DNA of 64,000 nucleotides from Rhizobium phaseoli (GTDB lineage Bacteria; Pseudomonadota; Alphaproteobacteria; Rhizobiales; Rhizobiaceae). Both the position numbers and the translations under genes were made by a program. The notes below the pieces were generated by a model, which was not told the DNA's origin, did not search any database, and saw only the letters and a list, made by a program, of their open reading frames with translations. This document shows positions 35,374-43,289 of the stretch, piece after piece. The DNA is taken from positions 1 to 64,000 of the forward strand of contig NZ_ML133588.1 of assembly GCF_003985125.1 (NCBI RefSeq), given 5' to 3'. How positions within the stretch are numbered: position 1 is the first letter of the stretch; every line of letters starts with the position of its first letter.

Positions 35374-36360
35374 TCACGCGGCGCGCGTCACCTCGACCGT
35401 CACATGCGACAATTCCGAAAGCGCCGACAGCCTGTCCTTGTAGAAGGCCGGATCGCGCTGCTCGGAGGTGAGGACGGCGACGATCGCCGCATGATGGCCG
35501 GGTCCGACCTGCCAGACATGCAGATCGGTGATCCGATCTTCCTCCGTCTCGATTGCCTCGCGGATTTCGGCCGGCAGCGTCTCACCTTGGGGCACGACGT
35601 CGAGAAGCACGCCGCCCGAGGATTTCATCAGGCTCCAGGACCAGTTGGCGATCACCAGGCCGCCGACGATGCCCATGATCGGATCGAGCCAGAGCCAGCC
35701 ATAAAGGCTGCCGAGCGTCAGCGCCGCGATGGCGAGAACGGAAGTCATGGCATCGGCGACGACATGCAGATAGGCGGCGCGGATATTGTTGTCGCCGGAC
35801 TTTGCATGATGATCGTGGGCATGATGACCATGCTCATGGATGTGATCGCCAGGATCGTGATGATGATGCGCGTGTCCGTGTGCGTGATGGCCGCCGCCGG
35901 CCAGCAGCCAGGCGCTGGCGAGATTGACGGCAAGGCCGATCACCGCGACCGCGATCGCCTGGGCAAAACCGATCGGCACCGGATTTGCAAGGCGCAGCCA
36001 GCTTTCCCAGGCCATCAGCAGGGCGATCAGCGCGAGGATGATGGCGCTGGCGAAGCCGGCGAGATCGCCGAGCTTGCCGGTGCCGAAGGTGAAACGCGGA
36101 TTGCGTGCCTGCCGGCGGGCGAAGAGGTAGGCGAGCGCCGAAATCAAAAGCGCACTGGCGTGGGTCGACATGTGCCAGCCATCGGCCACCAGCGCCATGG
36201 AGCCGTAGGCGGTCCCGGCGACAATTTCCGCCACCATCATCACCGCCGTCAGCGCGATCACCAGCCAGATGCGCCGCTCATTCACCGCATGATCGGCGCC
36301 GAGGAAGATATGATCATGTTCGAGGGCATTCATCTCGGCCCTTCCCGTCCCGGCATTCAT
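35374..36360 (-). CDS. dmeF: CDF-family Co2+/Ni2+ efflux transporter DmeF
   Basis: 328 residues, six membrane helices plus a cytoplasmic C-terminal domain. Metal-site motifs HMSTHASAL..(H/D) in helix 2 (LVADGWHM) and VVADAMTSVLAI in helix 5 are present. A His-rich cytoplasmic loop (about residues 155-185, GHHAHGHAHHHHDPGDH and more) is typical of DmeF. Start at ATG 36360 with AAGGAA upstream; ATG 36333 is also possible. It follows dmeR by 18 bases, matching the dmeRF operon described in R. leguminosarum, where it gives Co and Ni resistance. Confidence 0.92.
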   Translation of the reverse strand: MNAGTGRAEMNALEHDHIFLGADHAVNERRIWLVIALTAVMMVAEIVAGTAYGSMALVADGWHMSTHASALLISALAYLFARRQARNPRFTFGTGKLGDLAGFASAIILALIALLMAWESWLRLANPVPIGFAQAIAVAVIGLAVNLASAWLLAGGGHHAHGHAHHHHDPGDHIHEHGHHAHDHHAKSGDNNIRAAYLHVVADAMTSVLAIAALTLGSLYGWLWLDPIMGIVGGLVIANWSWSLMKSSGGVLLDVVPQGETLPAEIREAIETEEDRITDLHVWQVGPGHHAAIVAVLTSEQRDPAFYKDRLSALSELSHVTVEVTRAA

Positions 36361-36378
36361 TCCAGGTTCCTTCTCTAC

Positions 36379-36651
36379 TCAGCGAATATAGGTTCTCAGC
36401 ACTTCGGATATTTCCTCTACCGCTTCCGCCCTCGCCGCATCGTCGACGGCATTCAGCACATGCTCGCGCAGATGATCGTCCAGCACCTCGCCGGTCAGCC
36501 CGGTCAAGGCGCCGCGGATCGATGCGAGCAGTTGCAAGATCTCGCCGCAGGGGCGCTCGGCCTCGAGCGCCCGCTCGACCGCCTCCATCTGCCCCTTCAG
36601 GCGGCTGATGCGGGCGATGAGCTTCTTCTTCTGCAGTGTGGTATGGGACAT
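36379..36651 (-). CDS. dmeR: Ni/Co-responsive repressor DmeR (RcnR/CsoR family)
   Basis: 90 residues, all-helical RcnR/FrmR-type repressor without a DNA-binding HTH. The four metal ligands known from RcnR are all present in register: H3, C35, H60 and H64. Conserved basic residues for DNA contact (K8-K10, R14, R17) are also there. Binding of Co(II) or Ni(II) releases the operator and derepresses dmeRF. A G-tract operator lies 18 bases upstream of the start. Confidence 0.93.
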   Translation of the reverse strand: MSHTTLQKKKLIARISRLKGQMEAVERALEAERPCGEILQLLASIRGALTGLTGEVLDDHLREHVLNAVDDAARAEAVEEISEVLRTYIR

Positions 36652-36668
36652 GATGAGCCCTCTATAAC

Positions 36669-36685
36669 ATAGGGGGGTATCCTAT
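36669..36685. promoter_or_regulatory. G-tract operator for DmeR
   Basis: ATAGGGGGGTATCCTAT has a run of six G flanked by AT-rich inverted ends (ATAGG/CCTAT), like the T/A-G6-A/T operators of RcnR/CsoR proteins. It lies directly upstream of dmeR, so autoregulation of the operon is expected. Confidence 0.75.
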
Positions 36686-36855
36686 CAGGCGCGCCGGCTG
36701 ACATCAACCGCCGTGTCACGTTTTGAGCGCCCCGCTCCAACGCCATTGACAAATGCCGCGTTTGCAGCGATTGATGCGCCATGATCAAAAACGCGCACCA
36801 GAGCCGCTCGTATTTTTGGCTGTACCTGTAAAGGGCGGCCGACAGATCATATTGT

Positions 36856-36884
36856 CAACAAGCCGCCGTCAGGCGGCTTTGTTG
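36856..36884 (+). terminator. Strong hairpin upstream of a GNAT gene (terminator or attenuator)
   Basis: CAACAAGCCGCC-gtca-GGCGGC(T)TTGTTG forms a 12-bp stem with a single bulged T and a short T-rich 3' side. It is 46 bases before the acetyltransferase start. A TTGACA hexamer at 36746-36751, about 105 bases upstream of the hairpin, could start a short transcript that ends here. Confidence 0.5.
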
Positions 36885-36929
36885 TATCGGCAGCGTCCTG
36901 ACGGCAGACTATCAAAGGACGCGAAGACC

Positions 36930-37424
36930 ATGACCGAAATCGAAGACAGCGAAATTTCACTGATGCGGCCATCGGTGGTGACGATCCGCACCGCCAAGCC
37001 GCGCGACCTGCCCGAACTCAACGAGATGATCGCCCTGCTCGCCGCCCATCACGGCGACGCAGCCGGGTCGACGCCGGAGCAGCTGGAGCGCGACCTGTTC
37101 GGCCCCCTGCCCTGGATCACAGCACTCGTCGCCGAAACCGGCGAAGGGCTGATCGGCTACGCCATCCTCGTGCCGCTCTACAGGGCGCAGGAGGGAAAAC
37201 GCGGCATGGACCTGCACCATCTTTTCGTCCGCGACGGCCATCGTGGCCACGGCACCGGCCAGCTGCTGGTCGACCGGGCCCGCGAGACGGCGCGCAATGC
37301 CGGCTGCGGCTACCTCTCGGTCAGCGCCGCAACCGGCAACGTGCTGGCGCACCGCTTTTATGAACAGCTGGATTTCACGCCGCGGCCGGTCACCGGCATG
37401 CGCTACATGCAGTCGATCGCTTGA
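36930..37424 (+). CDS. GNAT family N-acetyltransferase
   Basis: 164 residues from ATG 36930 (AAAGGA 10 bases upstream). GNAT fold: IRTAKPRDLPELNEMIALLA at the N-terminus, LHHLFVRDGHRGHGTGQLLV with the RGHGTG acetyl-CoA loop, and ATGNVLAHRFYEQLDF near the C-terminus. It resembles the diamine/thialysine acetyltransferase branch (SSAT-like start, PLYRAQEGKRGMDLHHLFV), so a small amine substrate is plausible but unproven. Converges with the cytochrome gene, 10 bases apart. Confidence 0.85.
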   Translation: MTEIEDSEISLMRPSVVTIRTAKPRDLPELNEMIALLAAHHGDAAGSTPEQLERDLFGPLPWITALVAETGEGLIGYAILVPLYRAQEGKRGMDLHHLFVRDGHRGHGTGQLLVDRARETARNAGCGYLSVSAATGNVLAHRFYEQLDFTPRPVTGMRYMQSIA

Positions 37425-37434
37425 GCATCGTGTC

Positions 37435-38349
37435 CTAGCGTCCCGGCACGGCCTTGAGATAGGCGGCGATCGCTTCACGGTCGACCGCCGGCAGGCGAGC
37501 GATATTCTGCTGGACATCGACCATCGAGCCGCCGACGCTATCGAAATCCGGGGTGAAACCGGTTTCGAGGTAATTGGCGATATCGGCCTCGCTCCAGCTG
37601 CCGATGCTCTTGGAGGATGGGGTGATATCCGGGATGCGGCCCTTGCCTTCCGGATTGGGGGCGCCGGCGAGCCACTGACCGGCCTGGAAGCCACCAAGCG
37701 CATCGCGCGGCGTGTGGCATTCGCCGCAATGGCCGGGGCCTTCGACGAGATATTGCCCGCGCTTGATCTTGTCGTCGCTGCTGGCAAGCGCGACGCGCGG
37801 CTGATCGTTGAAATAAAGGAATTTCCAGCCGCCGAGCGCCAGCCGGATATTGTAGGGGAACGGCAGCTCATGCGGGGGCGCGACATTGGCGCTCTTCGGC
37901 AGCGTTTTCAGGAAGGCGAAGAGATCGTTGACGTCCTTGTCGCTCATCCTGCTATAGGATCCATAGGGAAAGGACGGGTAGAGATGTTCGCCGCCGGGGC
38001 CGACGCCGCGCTTTATGGCGTTGCCGAACTGGGCGAGCGTCCAGCCGCCGATGCCGGCCTTTTCATCGGGCGAGATGTTCGGCACGTGGAAGGTGCCGAA
38101 AGGGCTCTTCAGCGCCAGACCGCCCGAAAGCGTCAGCCGGGCATCGCCTTCGGAACCGGGGGCCGAATGGCAGCTGACGCAGCCGCCCGCCCAGAACACC
38201 ATCTGACCATTTGCCGGATCCGGCGCGCCGAGCCCGGCCCAATGGCTCTCCGGCAGCGGATCTGGCGCGGTGACGAGATAGAAAGCGCCGCCGCCGAGGA
38301 CCGCGACGCCGATCAGACAGAGCAGTAACCGGATGAACCTGCGGACCAT
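37435..38349 (-). CDS. Membrane-anchored diheme cytochrome c
   Basis: 304 residues from ATG 38349. An N-terminal helix (FIRLLLCLIGVAVLGGGAFYLV) anchors the protein to the periplasmic face. Two CxxCH heme sites are visible: CVSCH at residues 57-61 and CGECH at 208-212. Candidate axial Met residues follow each site (FPYGSYSRM; GGSM near residue 286). It looks like the diheme c subunits of periplasmic dehydrogenases, moving electrons to terminal oxidases. No dehydrogenase partner lies adjacent; a cytochrome c-556 gene is 114 bases upstream. Confidence 0.9.
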   Translation of the reverse strand: MVRRFIRLLLCLIGVAVLGGGAFYLVTAPDPLPESHWAGLGAPDPANGQMVFWAGGCVSCHSAPGSEGDARLTLSGGLALKSPFGTFHVPNISPDEKAGIGGWTLAQFGNAIKRGVGPGGEHLYPSFPYGSYSRMSDKDVNDLFAFLKTLPKSANVAPPHELPFPYNIRLALGGWKFLYFNDQPRVALASSDDKIKRGQYLVEGPGHCGECHTPRDALGGFQAGQWLAGAPNPEGKGRIPDITPSSKSIGSWSEADIANYLETGFTPDFDSVGGSMVDVQQNIARLPAVDREAIAAYLKAVPGR

Positions 38350-38463
38350 GTGCCGCCTCCCCTCTTGCCGACAACCCGCGCCGGTCGATCCCACATAAGG
38401 CGATCCGCGCCGCCGGCAAGGCGGGCACGGATCGCCCTTGCTGGAATTGATGTGGACGGCCTA

Positions 38464-38907
38464 TCAGTCCTTTTTGATACGATAGGCCTTGTGACAGCCG
38501 CCGCAATTGGCGCCGAGGGTGTTCAGCGTGGCACCGACGGCGGCGGGATCGGCCGGAAGCTGCGCCAGCGCGGTCTCGGCATCGGCGGAGAGCTTTGCGG
38601 CGCGCGCCTTGAAGTCGTCCATGTTTTCCCAGACCTTCGGGCTGACCTCGGGGTCGTTCATATCGCTGCCCGGCTTGAACTGATCGGGGAAAACCTTGGC
38701 CGTTGCTGCGATCGTCGTCAGCGCCGTCTTTACCGTCTCGGCATCATAGGGCTTCTCGCCCTTGGCGATGGCGGCCATGGCGCCTGCCGAACCGCCGATC
38801 TTCTTCATCAGCGCAATGCGCGAATCATGGGTTCCGTCGGCGGCGGTCACGGAACCGAAGGCTATTCCTGCCATCGCTGCGGCGGCAGCTACTGCTTTCC
38901 AATTCAT
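38464..38907 (-). CDS. Cytochrome c-556/c'-type protein
   Basis: 147 residues from ATG 38907 (GAGAGGAAC upstream); the frame upstream to 38973 adds a non-signal stretch. Signal peptide NWKAVAAAAAMAGIAFGSVTA, then a four-helix-bundle domain with the single heme site CGGCH near the C-terminus (GANCGGCHKAYRIKKD), as in cytochromes c'/c-556. MKKIGGSAGAM supplies a Met in the region of the sixth ligand. Likely a periplasmic electron carrier or NO/ligand-binding cytochrome, paired with the downstream diheme cytochrome. Confidence 0.9.
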   Translation of the reverse strand: MNWKAVAAAAAMAGIAFGSVTAADGTHDSRIALMKKIGGSAGAMAAIAKGEKPYDAETVKTALTTIAATAKVFPDQFKPGSDMNDPEVSPKVWENMDDFKARAAKLSADAETALAQLPADPAAVGATLNTLGANCGGCHKAYRIKKD

Positions 38908-39097
38908 TTGTTCCTCTCCAATTTTCTGAAGGCCAAGGCGGCCGATGGCCAATCTGCACCGGGAGCATGACAAAATCTATGGCGCAAGACAGTCACGTTT
39001 GCCGGATCATCATAAAAACAATGTGATAAACAGCGAACATACCCGGGCGGTCCGAGACAGGCCGCCACCGGTACGCGTTATCCCAAACCGGGCAATC

Positions 39098-39979
39098 CTA
39101 TACATCCACCAGCTTCGTTGCCAGGAAGTCGATGAGGACTCGGGCGGCCATCGGCAGGTGCTTACGGGAAACATAGAGGGCGTGGATGCCAAGCGTGGCC
39201 GGCTGCCATGCCGGCAGGACGACAATCAACTTGCCGGCCTGAACCTCCTGATCGGCGGCAAAACGCGGCAGCATGGCGATGCCGAGACCTGATAGAGCGG
39301 CCCGGCGCAGGGCGACAGCGTCATTGGTCTGGAAGGTTCCTTCTACCGCAATAACGATCTGAGATTCGGAACTCCTCAGCGACCATTCGCTACCTCCAAG
39401 ATGGGTGTAAGTGAGGCACCTGTGGCGGTCGAGATCCTCCGGTCCTGTCGGAATTCCGTATTTCTCGAGATACTGCGGCGAGGCATAGAGCAGCGACGAG
39501 CACTGTCCGAGCCGCTTTGCGATCAAGGATGGATCCAGGCGGTTGGCGATCCTTATCGCCAGATCGATGCGGTCCTGCACGAGATCGATCGCTCGATCGG
39601 AAATTTGTAAGTCGACCTTGATGCGCGGATAGAGCTCGGCAAAATCGGAAAGAAGGGGAATGAGCTGCGCCTCGGCGAGGATGGCGGGCGCCGTCACCCT
39701 GAGAAGACCGTGCGGCGTCTCCGCATGGGTTGCGACCTCCGTCACTGCGTCGGCAACACGGACGATGTCCCGACACATGTCGAGAACGCGTTCGCCCGCC
39801 GATGTCAGACTGAGCTGTCGCGTCGTGCGGTGGAGCAGCCGCGTTCCCGACCAGTCTTCCATGGCCGCGATGTAGCGCGAGGCCATCGCTCGGGACATGC
39901 CCAGTTCTTCGGCAGCAGCCGAAGCGCTGCCGCGCTCGACAGTCTTCAACAGCACTTTCGCGGCAATGATCCGATCCAT
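39098..39979 (-). CDS. LysR-family transcriptional regulator
   Basis: 293 residues. N-terminal winged HTH (residues 3-60: AEELGMSRAMASRYIAAMEDWSGTRLLHRTTRQLSLT in separate blocks) and a C-terminal inducer-binding domain. It belongs to the CrgA/DsdC-like branch with RTTR in the wing. Divergent from the dsbA-like/NAD(P)-binding/MBL cluster by 96 bases, so that cluster is its likely target. Two GCAACATT repeats 42 bases apart lie in the shared region. Confidence 0.93.
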   Translation of the reverse strand: MDRIIAAKVLLKTVERGSASAAAEELGMSRAMASRYIAAMEDWSGTRLLHRTTRQLSLTSAGERVLDMCRDIVRVADAVTEVATHAETPHGLLRVTAPAILAEAQLIPLLSDFAELYPRIKVDLQISDRAIDLVQDRIDLAIRIANRLDPSLIAKRLGQCSSLLYASPQYLEKYGIPTGPEDLDRHRCLTYTHLGGSEWSLRSSESQIVIAVEGTFQTNDAVALRRAALSGLGIAMLPRFAADQEVQAGKLIVVLPAWQPATLGIHALYVSRKHLPMAARVLIDFLATKLVDV

Positions 39980-40075
39980 CTATTCGCTCGATTTATGCAA
40001 CATTCTGTCGACCATAGTGACGTTTATCTTTGATCCGCGCAACATTATATCTCTCTCAAACACAGGGAGATCGCA

Positions 40076-40744
40076 GTGACCACCGATATCGAACTTCAAT
40101 ATTTCTTCGACCCTTTTTGCGGCTGGTGTTACGCAAGCGCCCCGGCGCTGGCTGGTCTTGCCGACAGATTTCCAGATCGCCTCAGGATGCTCCCCTCCGG
40201 CCTTTTCGTCGGAGCAAGGCCAATCTCGTCGATATCAGATCATGCCTGGCGCAACGACCAGAGGATTGAGGTTCTCACCGGACAGCGCTTCTCCAAGGAG
40301 TACCACCAGAACGTCCTGCTGGCGCCGAACGGCGTTTTCGACTCGGGACCCGCGACGCTTGCGCTCACCGCACTTGGCGAGCACGCCACGCACCTCGAGC
40401 CTCGTTTCCTGCATGCCGTCCAGATCGCGCGTTATGTCGACGGACGCGACACTTCCAACGTTCAGGAAGTGGCGACGGTCGCCGTTCAGGTGGCTGCCGA
40501 GCATGGCGTCGAACTAAGCGCTGAGATCTTTGCCGAGAAGCTCCGGAACGACCCCGCTCTCAGCGAGCGCACGCTGGAGCGGATGGAAGAGACCCAGCGT
40601 CGGATGAATATCCTCGGCATTCGCGGCGTTCCGCAGCTCGTCGCCCGCATCAACGGCCATGCGCACGTGCTGAGCGGCGAGGCGCTCTATCAAGGTCCGG
40701 CTCATCTCGTCGCGGCACTCGACGAGCTCTGCGCCGTCGCCTGA
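40076..40744 (+). CDS. DsbA-family thioredoxin-fold oxidoreductase (FrnE-like)
   Basis: 222 residues from a GTG start at 40076 (AGGGAGA upstream). The CxxC active site is C15-G-W-C18 in FDPFCGWCYA, at the start of a DsbA-type domain with an inserted helical region and the cis-Pro loop GIRGVPQLVARI. It lacks a signal peptide, so it acts in the cytoplasm, as FrnE/YwbO-type proteins do. First gene of a likely three-gene unit with the NAD(P)-binding (28 bases on) and MBL-fold proteins. Confidence 0.9.
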   Translation: MTTDIELQYFFDPFCGWCYASAPALAGLADRFPDRLRMLPSGLFVGARPISSISDHAWRNDQRIEVLTGQRFSKEYHQNVLLAPNGVFDSGPATLALTALGEHATHLEPRFLHAVQIARYVDGRDTSNVQEVATVAVQVAAEHGVELSAEIFAEKLRNDPALSERTLERMEETQRRMNILGIRGVPQLVARINGHAHVLSGEALYQGPAHLVAALDELCAVA

Positions 40745-40772
40745 AACATCAATCCCAACCAGGAGTACCATC

Positions 40773-41381
40773 ATGAAAATCGCTCTCATCGGAGCCTCCG
40801 GTCAGGCCGGCTCCCGCATCCTGTCCGAATTGTCGGCTCGCGGCCATAGCGTCACTGCGATTGCCCGAGACCCCGCCAAGGTCGCCTCTCTGCCTGATGT
40901 CACCGCCGCCGCCGGCGACATCGAGGCGCCTGACGCTCTGGCAAAACTCTTGGAGGGGCATGACGCCGTCATCAGCTCGGTGCATTTCTCCGCCAGCGAT
41001 CCGGACAAGCTGCTTGGCGCAGTCAAGGCCTCCGGCGTTCGCCGCTACTATGTGGTAGGCGGGGCGGGCAGCCTCGAAGTCGCTCCGGGTGTTCTCCTCG
41101 TGAACACGCCCAAATTTCCGGAGATCTACAAATCCGAAGCGCAGGGCGGCGTCGATTACCTCAACAAGCTCAAGGGTGAAAAAGACCTGGACTGGACCTT
41201 CCTGTCCCCTTCGGCCGCATTCGGCCCCGGCGAACGGACCGGCACCTTCCGCCTCGGCAAGGACGAACTGCTGACGAACGAACAGGGCAGCAGCATTTCC
41301 TTCGAAGACTTCGCCGTTGCGCTGGTTGACGAGATCGAAGCCCCGGCCCACGTCAGGCAGCGGTTCACCGTCGGCTACTAA
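40773..41381 (+). CDS. NAD(P)-binding oxidoreductase (atypical SDR, YwnB/NmrA-like)
   Basis: 202 residues. Rossmann motif IGASGQAGSRILSEL at the N-terminus, then TAIARDPAKV, and AVISSVHF at the end of strand 4. It fits the short atypical SDR group that resembles NADPH-binding redox sensors or flavin reductases (YwnB, BlvrB). No classical YxxxK active site is seen. Probably co-transcribed with the dsbA-like gene. Confidence 0.85.
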   Translation: MKIALIGASGQAGSRILSELSARGHSVTAIARDPAKVASLPDVTAAAGDIEAPDALAKLLEGHDAVISSVHFSASDPDKLLGAVKASGVRRYYVVGGAGSLEVAPGVLLVNTPKFPEIYKSEAQGGVDYLNKLKGEKDLDWTFLSPSAAFGPGERTGTFRLGKDELLTNEQGSSISFEDFAVALVDEIEAPAHVRQRFTVGY

Positions 41382-41505
41382 TCCGATCTCCCCAGACCGA
41401 ATTCCTTGCCGCAGCGTGGTCGACACCGTTCGGGTGCCGGCTGCGGCAGGTCCCCTCTGCCTCGAAGGCGGAATTAGACTGATCCCAAAACCTCGGAAAC
41501 CTACG

Positions 41506-42408
41506 ATGATCACCAGGCGCACCACCCTCAAGACGATCGCCGCAGCAGCGGCCATCATGATCCCGCTCGCCACATCCGGCGTGGCGCAGGAGAAGTCTCC
41601 ACTGTCATGGACGGCGTTCAGGACGACTGAGGCGGGCTTCCTGCGCGCGCCGGTCCTTGTGACCGGCAAGACGGAGGCCGTCCTCATCGACTCGAGCTTC
41701 AGCTATTCGGACGGCAAGGTCGTCGCCGATGCCATCAAGGCCAGCGGCAAGCACCTGACCACGATCTACATCACCACCAACGATCCCGACTATTACTTCG
41801 GCCTCGCGCCCGTCCACCAGGCCTTTTCGGATGCTCGCATTCTCGCAGCGCGCGACACCGTCGACCTGATGCGGGAGAAGGCCGAAGGCAAGATCAAGGC
41901 TTGGTCGCCTGTTCTCGGCGACAACGGTCCGAAGGCGGTCTCCGAGCTCGTGTTCCCGGAAGCAAGCGACATTGACACGCTGACGGTCGACGGCGAGAAG
42001 CTCGAGATCGTCACCGCGCCGGGTCTGAAGGATCGCGGTCGCTATATCTGGGTTCCATCGCTCAGCGCCGTGTTCGGCGGCGTGCCTGTCTTCGGCGGCA
42101 TGTATCCCTGGGTCGCCGATCTCCCGACCGTCGAAGAACGAAAAGCCTGGGTGGCGGCGCTTGACGCCATCCTCGCCCGCAAGCCCAAGATCGTCGTACC
42201 GGGTCACGGCACTCCCAGCTGGCCGATGGATGCTTCCGGCGTCAGCTACACGCGCGATTACCTGATCGCCTTTGACGCTGAGGTGGCCAAGGCCGCAGAC
42301 TCCAAGGCATTGATCGCAGCTATGAAAAAGCTCTATCCCGACGCCGCCATGCCAATTTCGCTGGAACTTGGGGCGAAAGTCGCCAAGGGCGAGATGACCT
42401 GGCAGTGA
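41506..42408 (+). CDS. Exported MBL-fold protein with degenerate metal site
   Basis: 300 residues from ATG 41506. The N-terminus MITRRTTLKTIAAAAAIMI has a twin-arginine signal; mature protein begins near AQEK. Metallo-beta-lactamase fold: the usual HxHxDH motif is here TTNDPDYYFG, so only the Asp survives, while VPGHGTPSW keeps the later His. Such a protein may bind one metal or none, and its substrate is unknown. 124 bases after the SDR gene, probably in the same LysR-controlled unit; strong hairpin follows its stop. Confidence 0.8.
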   Translation: MITRRTTLKTIAAAAAIMIPLATSGVAQEKSPLSWTAFRTTEAGFLRAPVLVTGKTEAVLIDSSFSYSDGKVVADAIKASGKHLTTIYITTNDPDYYFGLAPVHQAFSDARILAARDTVDLMREKAEGKIKAWSPVLGDNGPKAVSELVFPEASDIDTLTVDGEKLEIVTAPGLKDRGRYIWVPSLSAVFGGVPVFGGMYPWVADLPTVEERKAWVAALDAILARKPKIVVPGHGTPSWPMDASGVSYTRDYLIAFDAEVAKAADSKALIAAMKKLYPDAAMPISLELGAKVAKGEMTWQ

Positions 42409-42415
42409 CAACAAC

Positions 42416-42447
42416 GGGACTCGCGGCTGATCCGAGCCGCGAGTCCC
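42416..42447. terminator. Hairpin between convergent MBL and LysE genes
   Basis: GGGACTCGCGGCT-gatccg-AGCCGCGAGTCCC is a perfect 13-bp stem eight bases past the MBL-gene stop. On the minus strand it is followed by a T-rich GTTGTTGT stretch, so it may stop the LysE transcript as well as the MBL one. Confidence 0.6.
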
Positions 42448-42523
42448 GGCCGTGGCCGCCGTGGAGGCGTTCGTGAGCGAAGTTTGCTTTCCAATATCAG
42501 TGACGACGATCAGGACAGCCGGC

Positions 42524-43159
42524 TCAGGCGCTTTTCCACCCCTGCCAGAGGCTGAGCGCGGAGACTGCGATCAGGAGCAGCCCGGCGCAGCGGCCGACAA
42601 AGGCCGTGGCATCGGGATTGGCGACGAGAAGATCGCGGCTGCGGCCGGCGGTCATCGCCAGCGTGCCGTAAATGGCGAACTGGGTGGCAACAGTCATGGC
42701 GCCCATGATCAGGCCCTGCTTCCAGACCGGGCCAAATTCCGGCCTCAGGAACTGCGGATAGACGGCGAACATGAAGATATAGGCCTTGGGATTGATCAGA
42801 CAGGTGACGGCGCCTTGGCGGAAGGCGCGCCAGCCGGAGTGCGCTGTTGCCGGCCCGACCGCCTCGACGGTGATCGAGCTGCGCATCAGCGAAATGCCGA
42901 TCCAGATCATATAGGCGACGCCGGCAAAGAGCAGCACGTTGAAAAGCTGCGGCAGCATGGTGACAAGCACACCGACGCCGGCCGCGCCATAGGCCGAATG
43001 CACGGCGCCGCCGGCCATGATGCCGCCGGTTGCCGCCAGTCCCCGGCGGATACCGCCGGTCAGCGCATTGGCGAGCACGAAAAGCATGTCCATGCCCGGC
43101 ACGATGATGATGCCGAAGAGAAGGGTGAAGAAGAGCCAGAGGTTTTCGTGGTAATTCAT
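42524..43159 (-). CDS. LysE/RhtB-family amino-acid exporter
   Basis: 211 residues and six membrane helices, with family motifs FGIIIVPGMDMLFVLANALTGG in overlapping blocks (GPGPN-type region), GVAYMIWIGISLMRS and INPKAYIFMFAVYPQF. Exports amino acids or derivatives such as homoserine lactone precursors. The ATG at 43159 is chosen because the frame upstream crosses into the divergent gene. Divergent from the YafY-type regulator, which may control it. Confidence 0.9.
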   Translation of the reverse strand: MNYHENLWLFFTLLFGIIIVPGMDMLFVLANALTGGIRRGLAATGGIMAGGAVHSAYGAAGVGVLVTMLPQLFNVLLFAGVAYMIWIGISLMRSSITVEAVGPATAHSGWRAFRQGAVTCLINPKAYIFMFAVYPQFLRPEFGPVWKQGLIMGAMTVATQFAIYGTLAMTAGRSRDLLVANPDATAFVGRCAGLLLIAVSALSLWQGWKSA

Positions 43160-43289
43160 GTCAGTTGACGCCTTTTTGCCTCGGGGGCCGTTTCGAAAGA
43201 CCCTGATAGTTTTCAATCCGATAGGCGGCTCTATACGCAAACCCAACTGACAGTGTATTGTCAGGAGCGTGCGGGATGGGAGAAGCAAA

